Shown one piece after another: positions 5,441 through 12,499 of a stretch of 12,766 nt of DNA. Location: the NCBI GenBank assembly GCA_018648945.1, contig JABGQJ010000158.1, positions 1 to 12,766 of the forward strand, in the 5' to 3' direction. Made by a program: the position numbers and the translations under genes. Numbering within the stretch: the first letter of the stretch is position 1; each line of letters starts with the position of its first letter. A model generated the notes under the pieces. The model did no database searches, was not told the DNA's origin, and saw only the letters and a program-made list of their open reading frames with translations. The stretch comes from Victivallales bacterium (lineage in GTDB: Bacteria; Verrucomicrobiota; Lentisphaeria; Oligosphaerales; Lenti-02).

Positions 5441-8422
5441 GTGTATACACGGTGTGTTTTGCTCATCCTCATCGCTCTCGCAGGCGTCGTACCGTCTGCC
5501 GAATTCACCCGAGCCTGCGTGCTCGGGGGGACCATGAAAGCGGACTTCAACGCCTATGGGGTGCTGAGCGACACGTTCGAGCGCAAGGCCCTGATCGGCG
5601 CCCAGCCACGAACGGTCCTGCAGGTCTGCGAGAGCCTCGACAACTCGCTGCTCGCAATCTTCCCCGAGCAAGTCCCGGTGGCAGTGTACCGGGAGTTGTT
5701 CTCCCGTCCCGAAGTGTGCCGCTCGATCAAGTCCCTGCTGCAGCGGGGTGGGACCTTGATGATCGGCCCAGTCAGTTGGCAGATCGTCAGCCACTGGCCG
5801 AAGGAGATGACCGCCTTCTTCCGCGCGAACGGCCTGGTCCTGCTCGCTGCCGAAAACTACCGGAGTGAGAACCCGGAGAAGACCTACACCGGCATTCCTG
5901 CCCCCGGCAGCGCCAACCCCCTGCTCAGGACCCCGAACGCGCTCGCCGCCGACTGGGGCGGGGCCATGGCCTGTCGCTACCTCGACAACCTACCAGCCAA
6001 GCTCGAACCGCTGCTGGTTGCGAAGGGCCGCAAGGTCCCGCTTGCCGCCGTCCAGGAGAATGCCTGCGGTAAGGGGCGGCTCATCTACACCTATGCCTAC
6101 TCGACCTTCCGCACTGCCGAGGATGCGTTCATCGAGAATCTCATTGTGTCGCTCTACGGCCGTCGCCCCGGCGTCTCAGCCAGAACGAAGGCCCTGCGGC
6201 AGCTCGGAGTCGGAGCGAATCCGCCAGCAGCAACAGGCGAACTTCCGGAACGCTACCTGACCGTTCCTGTGACCAAGACCCCACCGGTGATCGACGGCGC
6301 CCGGGACGCCGCCTATGAAGTGGGTGCCAAAGCCATACTCAACGACTACAAGACCGGGGCACCCCCGAAGAAGGGCACGACCGTCGAGCTCGTCCGCGAC
6401 GGCGCTGCCCTGTACCTCTTCTTTGCCTGCGACGAACCCAATCCCGATGCCATCCACGCCAAGGTCACCGCCGAAGACGGACGCGTCTGGGAGGATGACT
6501 GCGTCGAACTCCTGCTCACCCATGGGTTGCGGCGGGCGCCCCTCTACCACCTCATCGTCTCGGCAGCCGGGACCCGCTTCGACGAGAAGGATGCCAATCC
6601 AGGTTGGGATGGTTCGTGGGAAAGCGCAGTCGGGCGCTACCCGGGGGGCTGGACCGCTGAGCTCAAACTCCCCCTGGCGGCGCTGGGCTTCGATCCAGCC
6701 CAGACCCCGGTCCTCAAGGGCAACATCTGTCGCGAGGAGAAGGGCCTGGGGGAACTGACCACGTGGTCTCCAGCCACTGCGGGCTTTGCCGACCGCAGTG
6801 GCTTCAGCCACATCGCGCTGTGCAGCAAGGAGAAGTTCGCCCAACACGTGACCGTTCCCAAGAAATCCAAGCCACTCTACGACAAGGGCTTTCTTGTCTG
6901 GTCGGCTGATCCCTACGAGGCCTGTTTCGCTGACACCTTGCCCGCTGATCTTGTGCCGGCAACGACCGTCCACACGGTTGTCGCGCGCGGGGAGCGGGAG
7001 GGCGAGACACTGTTGGTCAGCAATCTCAGCGACCGGTCCATCACGCTTCGCGTGGAGCCGGATTTCCACCTCAAGGATTCAGAGACGCGCTGGCAGGAAC
7101 TGGTCTTGCTCAAGGAGGCCGTCCCTCGCCTGAATCCGTTCAAGGAGCGGCAGATGGACCCTCTGGTGGGGCTCAACGAGGCGAATCTGCTCACCATTCC
7201 CCCCTATGAAACGCGCAAGCTCTGGCTCCGCTTCCAGACCAATCTCCCGGCAGGCACGTACGCGTGGGGATTGACGTTCGTCCCCATCGATAGCCTGTGG
7301 CCCCCGCACCGAGTCGAGGTCCAAGCCGAAGTCCTGCCCCTGACCATCCCGGAGAAGTTGCCGTTCATGGTCTATAACTTCGGCCCCTACGGGTTTTCCT
7401 GGGCGCAAGGCAAGACGCTGCGGAAACGCTACTTGGAGACGTGTCGCGAGTACGGCTTCAGCCACGTCATCACCTCTCCTCCGTTTGGCGCACTGACCAA
7501 AGCGCCCCAAGGCGGGATCGCAGTCTCCGATGACAACGACGCCTACTTGGGGGACGAGGCCCTGATCCGGTCGCTGGGGCTCAAATGGGTCTATTCCTAC
7601 GGTGTCCAGGCCGAGTTCGACCGCCGCATCCGCAGTCGGGGGTTCAAGGGCAAGCTCCTCGACGAGGAATGGACCGGCCTCTTCACCACCTGGGCGACGC
7701 GCTGGTTCGCGGCCCTCCGAGGACAGGGATACACGATGGACGACTTCCTAGTCCCCATTGTCGACGAGGTCCACAACGAGGGCGCGAAGGATGTCCTCCG
7801 CACCGCCCAACTGCTCAAGCGCATCGCTCCAGGCGTTCAGCTCTACCAGGACCCCGCCACCTGGACCACCTTCGCTACCGTGCGCTTGCTCGACCCAGTG
7901 ACCGATGTCTGGATTCCCTGGGAACCGCGCCTGTCCGGGCGGGACGACAGCGTAGCGGAGCTTGCGTTCTATCGTGCGTCGGGCAAGCCATTCTGTCCCT
8001 ACCTCTGCGCCGTCAACACCCAGGTACAGCCCCTGCTCTCCTACTACCGTTTCCGAGGCATGCGCTCCTGGCTGGCCGGCGCCCACGGCTTCTGCCTGTG
8101 GAGCTTCAACTCCTGGCGAGGCAATGACTGGGCCGAATTTGACCAGCGCGACAAGAGCGGCGACAACTGCCTCTTCTACCATGGCGACAACGGCCCCATC
8201 CCCAGCATTCGGGCAGAAGCGTTCCGCGAGGCGGTCGAGGATTTCTGGATGCTGGGTCTCGCCAAGAAGCACGTGCGGGACGACGCAGTGCAGGCCCTGG
8301 TCGATGGGCCCTCGATTCAGTCGCTGATGGACGAAGGCCAGCCGAAGGCGGTCCGCACGTGGCGCACGGACCTGCTCCGCGCGCTCAGCGCGGCGGAGGC
8401 CAGGCATCTGGATCCCCGGTAG
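5441..8422 (+). CDS. Secreted glycoside-hydrolase-like protein with CBM9-like and DUF4091-like domains
   Basis: This 993-residue protein is read from GTG 5441, chosen because the in-frame ATG 5378 lies inside the promoter and because GTG opens a good signal peptide (MYTRCVLLILIALAGVVPSA). Residues about 21-255 form an alpha/beta region I do not firmly recognise; segments such as VLQVCESLDNSLLAIFP and LLQRGGTLMIGPVSW recall ThuA/GATase-like folds. Residues about 268-458 match the CBM9-like family seen in xylanases and related proteins: PPVIDGARDAAY near the start, WEDDCVELLL in the middle, GGWTAELKLPLAALGF later. A linking beta domain follows. From about 640 to 960 a TIM-barrel-like part resembles DUF4091/DUF6067-type putative glycosidases (FMVYNFGPYGFSW, PIVDEVHNE near 770-780, GFCLWSFNSW near 882-891). 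Asp or Glu of the VDEVHNE segment are catalytic candidates (inference). It is probably exported and acts on a polysaccharide; substrate unknown. It diverges from the FAD oxidoreductase, suggesting a joint role. Confidence 0.82.
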   Translation: MYTRCVLLILIALAGVVPSAEFTRACVLGGTMKADFNAYGVLSDTFERKALIGAQPRTVLQVCESLDNSLLAIFPEQVPVAVYRELFSRPEVCRSIKSLLQRGGTLMIGPVSWQIVSHWPKEMTAFFRANGLVLLAAENYRSENPEKTYTGIPAPGSANPLLRTPNALAADWGGAMACRYLDNLPAKLEPLLVAKGRKVPLAAVQENACGKGRLIYTYAYSTFRTAEDAFIENLIVSLYGRRPGVSARTKALRQLGVGANPPAATGELPERYLTVPVTKTPPVIDGARDAAYEVGAKAILNDYKTGAPPKKGTTVELVRDGAALYLFFACDEPNPDAIHAKVTAEDGRVWEDDCVELLLTHGLRRAPLYHLIVSAAGTRFDEKDANPGWDGSWESAVGRYPGGWTAELKLPLAALGFDPAQTPVLKGNICREEKGLGELTTWSPATAGFADRSGFSHIALCSKEKFAQHVTVPKKSKPLYDKGFLVWSADPYEACFADTLPADLVPATTVHTVVARGEREGETLLVSNLSDRSITLRVEPDFHLKDSETRWQELVLLKEAVPRLNPFKERQMDPLVGLNEANLLTIPPYETRKLWLRFQTNLPAGTYAWGLTFVPIDSLWPPHRVEVQAEVLPLTIPEKLPFMVYNFGPYGFSWAQGKTLRKRYLETCREYGFSHVITSPPFGALTKAPQGGIAVSDDNDAYLGDEALIRSLGLKWVYSYGVQAEFDRRIRSRGFKGKLLDEEWTGLFTTWATRWFAALRGQGYTMDDFLVPIVDEVHNEGAKDVLRTAQLLKRIAPGVQLYQDPATWTTFATVRLLDPVTDVWIPWEPRLSGRDDSVAELAFYRASGKPFCPYLCAVNTQVQPLLSYYRFRGMRSWLAGAHGFCLWSFNSWRGNDWAEFDQRDKSGDNCLFYHGDNGPIPSIRAEAFREAVEDFWMLGLAKKHVRDDAVQALVDGPSIQSLMDEGQPKAVRTWRTDLLRALSAAEARHLDPR

Positions 8423-8433
8423 TACTTCTGTGC

Positions 8434-8461
8434 TTGAGGGGGCAGGGAGCTCGGGTATAGT
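8434..8461 (+). promoter_or_regulatory. Sigma70-type promoter of the alpha/beta hydrolase gene
   Basis: TTGAGG (-35, 8434-8439), a 16-base spacer and TATAGT (-10, 8456-8461) lie in the 105-base gap after the glycosidase-like gene. The -10 hexamer is identical to that at 5392-5397. The hydrolase can thus be transcribed on its own, with a leader of about 60 bases, besides any read-through. No terminator hairpin is visible in the gap. Confidence 0.6.
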
Positions 8462-8527
8462 CGGGAGCAACGTAGCGATTCCGGTCCCACGACCTGCGGA
8501 CAGACGCATTTGGGGTGCACGAGGGCG

Positions 8528-9601
8528 ATGAAACACAGTTCTGATAACAAACCTATCTCGGAGCTCCTCAGTGCGCCTCCGTACGCCGACCTTGGCCCCG
8601 ACGAGGGGCTTAGGCCGATTGCGCCTGCCGGTGGCGGGCAGCTTACTGCCAGCGAATGGGAGGTGCTGCGCGAACAGCTTCGCTCCCAGTGGGACCGGGT
8701 GCTGGGCCACGCGGATCTCGCGCCGTTCGACCGCACCCCGCAGGTGCTCCGCCGCTTCAGTCTGCCGGAGTGTGACGCCACCGAGGTGCAGTTGCCTACC
8801 ACTGCGACATCAAGCCAGAAGATCCTGGTGATGGCACCCAAAGGCAAGGCTGGGGGGCCGCTGCCGGGCGCCGTGATTCCGTTCTACAACCCGGACCTGA
8901 TGGCGGGATACGACCTCGAGACCGGAGAACCAAAGGATGCGCCAGCGGTGCATTTCGGGCGGCACTTGGTCCAGCTGGGGTTCCTCGTGGTCTGCGGTCA
9001 GGCCTTCCCGTTCAACACGGTCGAGGACCCCGGAACAGGCGCGTCGTTCGCCCAGTGGCATGCAGCTGTCGACAAGCTCCACGGGCAGTACCCGCAGTGG
9101 ACTGGCATGGCACGGCTGGTGCACGACACACGTGTCGCGCTCGACTTCTTGCTTGACCAACCGCAGATCGATCCGGAACGCGTCCTGGTCATGGGCCATT
9201 CGCTCGGGGGGAAGATGGCCTTCTACACCGGTTGTCTCGACGCGCGCATCAAGGCGATCATTGCGTCCGACTTCGGGATCCCGTTCTCATCGACCAATTG
9301 GGATGCGCCCTGGTACCTCGGGCCGCAGATTCACGAGCCGGACTTCCCCGTTGCGCACCACCATCTCCTCGCCCTCGCGGCGCCGACGCCGTTCCTCATC
9401 CTGGCCGGAGACTGTGACGGCCCGCGCAGCTGGCAGTACTTGAACGCCGCGCGCTCCGCCTACCAGTTCCATGGGCGTGACGACGCGCTGGCAATCCTCG
9501 ATCACGCCACCGGACACCGGCCCCCCGGCGATGCTGTGCGGACAGCTTACGAATGGCTCGGCGAGCAGTTCGACCTGACCCTCGGTGACTGTCGGATCTG
9601 A
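8528..9601 (+). CDS. Alpha/beta hydrolase (acetyl xylan esterase / dienelactone hydrolase-like)
   Basis: This 357-residue protein starts at ATG 8528; the only upstream in-frame start I see is TTG 8510. The SD is weak (GAGGG about 2 bases upstream), so the exact start is uncertain. There is no signal peptide, so a cytoplasmic enzyme is expected. Residues about 42-60 form a short helix (EWEVLREQLRSQWDRVLG) typical of the cap/N-terminal part of carbohydrate-esterase-like hydrolases. The core contains the nucleophile elbow GHSLGG (223-228, Ser225), a likely acid in ILAGDCDGP (Asp295 or Asp297) and the catalytic His330 in the DHATGH segment. Length and layout match large acetyl xylan esterase-like or dienelactone hydrolase-like proteins often found beside glycosidase genes. 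A role in removing acyl groups from imported sugars would fit the two upstream secreted proteins (inference). The gene ends 6 bases from the stop of the convergent prenyl synthase gene. Confidence 0.82.
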   Translation: MKHSSDNKPISELLSAPPYADLGPDEGLRPIAPAGGGQLTASEWEVLREQLRSQWDRVLGHADLAPFDRTPQVLRRFSLPECDATEVQLPTTATSSQKILVMAPKGKAGGPLPGAVIPFYNPDLMAGYDLETGEPKDAPAVHFGRHLVQLGFLVVCGQAFPFNTVEDPGTGASFAQWHAAVDKLHGQYPQWTGMARLVHDTRVALDFLLDQPQIDPERVLVMGHSLGGKMAFYTGCLDARIKAIIASDFGIPFSSTNWDAPWYLGPQIHEPDFPVAHHHLLALAAPTPFLILAGDCDGPRSWQYLNAARSAYQFHGRDDALAILDHATGHRPPGDAVRTAYEWLGEQFDLTLGDCRI

Positions 9602-9607
9602 TCCAGG

Positions 9608-10702
9608 CTAGAAGCTCCGGTCAAAGAGGAACTCACCCCAGGCTTCGAGCAAGTCGCGGGAAGGAGAGGGTGGCAATTCCGCGAGGTGTGCCTGTGCCCC
9701 CGCGATGTACTGGCGGGCCAGGACGCGGGTGTGCTCAAGGCTGCCGAGGTCGGTGAGCAGTTGGGTCGCCTTGGCGATTTCGTCGGTGGGGGCTTCGGGA
9801 TTGCCCAGGACGTGCCGGAGGAGATCCCCCTCGCGGCCATTGGCATGGCGCAGGGCATGGAGGATCAGGACGGTAGCCTTGCCTTCACGCAGGTCGGAGC
9901 CGATCGGCTTGCCGAGCTGGCGTTCGTCGCCGACGATTCCCAGGATGTCGTCTTGCAGCTGGAAGGCGATGCCGCAGGCCCGGCCAAAGGCATTGAGTGC
10001 CTGGGCCGCCGAGCAGTTGTCATAGACATGATCGGTGCCAATGCAGGCGCCGGTCGAGGCGGCATAGCCCAGTAGAGCGCCGGTCTTCAGTTCCTGCATG
10101 TTCAGGATCTCCTTCTCGGACAGCTCGTCGGGAGGGCGGTGGCTGAACTCCACGTCGAGCATTTCCCCGTCGATGAGTTGGGGCGCGAGTTGGTCGGTGA
10201 GTCGGGCCATGAGGTCCAGCACCACGTCTGCCGAGACGCCCTGGTCCCGGCAACGCACGAGCATGCGCATGGCCCAGGCCAGCTGGATGTCGCCTGCGAG
10301 GATGGCCGCGCTCTGTCCGTAGTGGGCCGCTGCGGCGGGGGCAAGGCCGAGCTGCTCGGCGGCGAGGGTGCTGGCCAGGCGGTGGGCTGTGGGTTGGCCG
10401 CGACGAAGGTCGTCATTGTCGATGATGTCGTCGTGGACGAGGCTCCAGGTGTGGAACAGCTCGACAGCGGCCGCGGCGGGCAGGGCCTGTTCCTCGTCGC
10501 CACCCACGGCCGCGCAAGCGAAGAGGAGAACGGCGGGCCGAAGGCGCTTCCCAGGGCGCGCGACGTAGGCGCGAGTCGTTTCGCGGAGGCGCGAGAGGGA
10601 GACGACGGGACCGTGCTCTTCGGCCAGCAGCCACTGGCCGGTTCGCTCGGCACGCAGGGCTACCTCATTCAGGAAGGCTTCGCGAAGAAGGGGACTAGGC
10701 AT
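9608..10702 (-). CDS. Polyprenyl diphosphate synthase (geranylgeranyl diphosphate synthase-like, type I motif)
   Basis: This 364-residue protein has all hallmarks of a trans-isoprenyl diphosphate synthase. These are PGKRLRP (50-56), the first aspartate-rich motif HDDIID (D91, D92, D95), DLRRGQPTAH, Lys206-Thr207 in LKTGALLGY, the second aspartate-rich motif QDDILGIVGD (D251, D252, D259) and GKPIGSDLREGKAT. The DDxxD first motif has no two-residue insertion, and an aromatic residue (Trp86) sits five positions before Asp91. In the Ohnuma chain-length scheme that pattern is typical of archaeal type I GGPP synthases (C20), as is DDILG rather than DDILD in the second motif. So C20 product is likely, C15-C25 possible. 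It condenses IPP with allylic diphosphates in the cytoplasm for carotenoid, quinone or lipid chains. The ATG follows a GGAAG site (spacer 6) and lies 14 bases after the metallohydrolase stop, as the last gene of the operon. Confidence 0.9.
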   Translation of the reverse strand: MPSPLLREAFLNEVALRAERTGQWLLAEEHGPVVSLSRLRETTRAYVARPGKRLRPAVLLFACAAVGGDEEQALPAAAAVELFHTWSLVHDDIIDNDDLRRGQPTAHRLASTLAAEQLGLAPAAAAHYGQSAAILAGDIQLAWAMRMLVRCRDQGVSADVVLDLMARLTDQLAPQLIDGEMLDVEFSHRPPDELSEKEILNMQELKTGALLGYAASTGACIGTDHVYDNCSAAQALNAFGRACGIAFQLQDDILGIVGDERQLGKPIGSDLREGKATVLILHALRHANGREGDLLRHVLGNPEAPTDEIAKATQLLTDLGSLEHTRVLARQYIAGAQAHLAELPPSPSRDLLEAWGEFLFDRSF

Positions 10703-10716
10703 GGCTGGCTTCCATT

Positions 10717-11535
10717 CTACGTGTGGGAGCAGAGGGTGCGGACGCCATGCTGCGGGATGCAGGTGGGCAGGTCCGGGTACTTGATGTTCAGGTAGGCCCG
10801 GAAGGCCTCCGGGTCGGCGGTGTTGCCGTCGAACATCTCGAAGTGGGTGGGGATGGTCAAACGTGGGCGCAGGCTTCCAGCCAGATCCGCAGCTTCCTGG
10901 TAGGTCATGTTACCGATGCAATGGCGGGCGTAGCGCTCCGCATCGCGCCCGTTGATGGGCAGGAAGGCGAGATCGATGTCGAAGCGAGCCAGGGCCGCCT
11001 GCATGCCCTGATAGATGCAGGTGTCGCCCGCGTGGTAGACAGTGACCCCGTGGCCCTGGATTACGTACCCGAGGTACGGGCAGCGCCCGGTGCCGGGATC
11101 CCGGTCAAGGAACTCGTGGGCCGCAGCCACGGCGGAGATGCGGAGCCCCGCCAACTCCACGGTCTGTCCTTCGTCCATGCCCACGAGGCGCTCTCCAGGC
11201 AGCTGGAGATCACGGGCGAGCCGGTCCTTCAGGAGGTCGGGAACGACGAGTACTGCCTGCGGTGATGCGGCCATGAGAGCGGGCAAGGAAGGGCGGTCGA
11301 TATGGTCCGCGTGGTCGTGCGTGCCGAGCGCCATGGTGGCGTGGGTGATCTCGTTGGCTCTGAGCAGTGGTGGGACGTTGCGCTTGGCGTTGGGAGTCAG
11401 GTAGGGATCGAAGTAGAGGACCGCATCCCCAAGCTTCACGATGAAGCTGTGTTGCCCCAGCCACCAGAAGGCAGCCGTGCCGTGAGGAGTGGAACAGGAG
11501 TCGATGTCGGCAATGAGTTGTGGGCCGGTCTGCAT
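10717..11535 (-). CDS. UlaG-like metallo-beta-lactamase-fold hydrolase (putative lactonase)
   Basis: This 272-residue protein is read from ATG 11535. The longer open frame to 11778 overlaps the dehydrogenase gene and adds only low-complexity Pro/Ser/Thr residues, so it is rejected. It starts after a WWLGQHSFIV strand typical of the UlaG (L-ascorbate-6-phosphate lactonase) subfamily. The complete two-metal site is visible: THDHADHID (His73, His75, Asp77, His78), His140 in AAAHEF, Asp171 in YHAGDT and His231 in PTHFEMF. UlaG proteins hydrolyse sugar-acid lactones, but the wider family includes N-acyl-phosphatidylethanolamine- and RNA-related enzymes, so the substrate is open. It is cytoplasmic with no signal peptide. 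It begins 4 bases after the dehydrogenase stop, which strongly suggests co-translation. A sugar-lactone product of the upstream dehydrogenase would be a logical substrate (inference). Confidence 0.85.
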   Translation of the reverse strand: MQTGPQLIADIDSCSTPHGTAAFWWLGQHSFIVKLGDAVLYFDPYLTPNAKRNVPPLLRANEITHATMALGTHDHADHIDRPSLPALMAASPQAVLVVPDLLKDRLARDLQLPGERLVGMDEGQTVELAGLRISAVAAAHEFLDRDPGTGRCPYLGYVIQGHGVTVYHAGDTCIYQGMQAALARFDIDLAFLPINGRDAERYARHCIGNMTYQEAADLAGSLRPRLTIPTHFEMFDGNTADPEAFRAYLNIKYPDLPTCIPQHGVRTLCSHT

Positions 11536-11539
11536 ATGG

Positions 11540-12499
11540 CTATTCCCAGGTGAGGACGACGCGGATGGCTCCGTCGCGGCGGGTGCGGGCGAGATCGAGC
11601 GCGCGTGGGTATTCATGGTAGGGGACGGTGTGAGTGACCAGACGACCGATGTGCTCTCCCGCCTTGACGAACTGTTCGACGGCTTCGTCCCAGGCCCCGG
11701 TCCCGGCGTTGGAGCCGATGAGTTGGAGTTCGCGATGCAGAAGACTGTTCCAGGGGAAGTCAGCGCGGGCGTCGGCATAGTCGCCGAGGATCAGGAACTT
11801 GGCTTCATTGGCAGCACCCTCCAGGGCGGTGGTCATACCGCTCTCCGTGCCGGATGCCTCGATCACGGTGGAGAAGTGGCGACCCAGTTGGGCGGCGAGG
11901 TCCAGTGTCCGGTAGTCGAGCGCGTGGGTGGCTCCTAGGTCGAGGGCCATGGCAAGGCGTTCGGGGACGCCACCCACGATGGTCAATCCCTCCACACCCT
12001 CCTGAAGCAGCAGGATGGTCATCAGCAGGCCAATGGTGCCGTCGCCGACGATCAAGGCTTGGCCGGGATTCAGTGGCCGGAGATGGCCAAGTCCGCGCAG
12101 GCAGACGGCCAGCGGTTCGATGAGAGTTGCCGTCGTCGGATCGGTTCCGAGGGGGAGGGCGCGCAGGTTCGCGGCCTGGGTGACGAAGTACTCTGCATAG
12201 CCGCCGGGGTGTTCAAAGCCCACCTCGCCGCCGTCGGGCAAGACGTTGTCGCCGACGCAGCACTGCCCAACCAGACTTTCGGAGACACCGGGGCCGACGG
12301 CATCCACCACGCCACACCACTCGTGTCCCGGAATGGAGGGAAAGCCTGTGCGGTCCCAGCCCGCGAGCATCTCCAGATCCGTGGCGCAGATGCCGCAGGC
12401 AAGGGTACGGATTCGTACCTGCCCTGGATCGGGGGTTGGCACTGGCAGTTGCTGTAGTTCAAGGACGTCGGGGGCGGTGTTGGCCAGTGCGTGCATCAC
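11540..12499 (-). CDS. Zinc-dependent alcohol/polyol dehydrogenase (MDR family), structural-zinc loop absent
   Basis: This 319-residue medium-chain dehydrogenase/reductase has a GroES-like N-terminal domain with catalytic-zinc ligands Cys35 (CGICATDLEM), His59 and Glu60 (PGHEWCGVV), and Glu128 in the IEPLAV segment. A Rossmann domain has VGDGTIG (151-157). Between residues 84 and 100, where most members carry the four-Cys structural-zinc lobe, there is only a short Gly-rich loop (DNVLPDGGEVGFEHPGG), and the protein is about 25-30 residues shorter than usual. The end of beta-2 reads TIVGGVPERL, without the acidic residue that favours NAD, so NADP may be used (inference). It probably oxidises a secondary alcohol or polyol. 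The GTG at 12499 is followed by ATG 12496; either may start. GTG overlaps the upstream stop by 4 bases, ATG by 1. GGAAGG lies 10 bases before the GTG. Confidence 0.88.
   Translation of the reverse strand: MMHALANTAPDVLELQQLPVPTPDPGQVRIRTLACGICATDLEMLAGWDRTGFPSIPGHEWCGVVDAVGPGVSESLVGQCCVGDNVLPDGGEVGFEHPGGYAEYFVTQAANLRALPLGTDPTTATLIEPLAVCLRGLGHLRPLNPGQALIVGDGTIGLLMTILLLQEGVEGLTIVGGVPERLAMALDLGATHALDYRTLDLAAQLGRHFSTVIEASGTESGMTTALEGAANEAKFLILGDYADARADFPWNSLLHRELQLIGSNAGTGAWDEAVEQFVKAGEHIGRLVTHTVPYHEYPRALDLARTRRDGAIRVVLTWE

Noticed and set aside
6176..7069. Minus-strand open frame of 297 codons within the glycosidase-like gene
   Set aside because: It is an antisense shadow of the CBM9-like region with no recognisable motif and no ribosome binding site of note.
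7748..8710. Minus-strand open frame of 320 codons
   Set aside because: It spans the 3' end of one plausible gene, a promoter and the 5' end of another on the opposite strand; no motif supports it.
11536..11778. Longer start for the UlaG-like protein
   Set aside because: The extra 81 residues are low-complexity and lie antisense-free but out of frame within the dehydrogenase coding sequence; ATG 11535 fits the family's N-terminus and the tight operon spacing.
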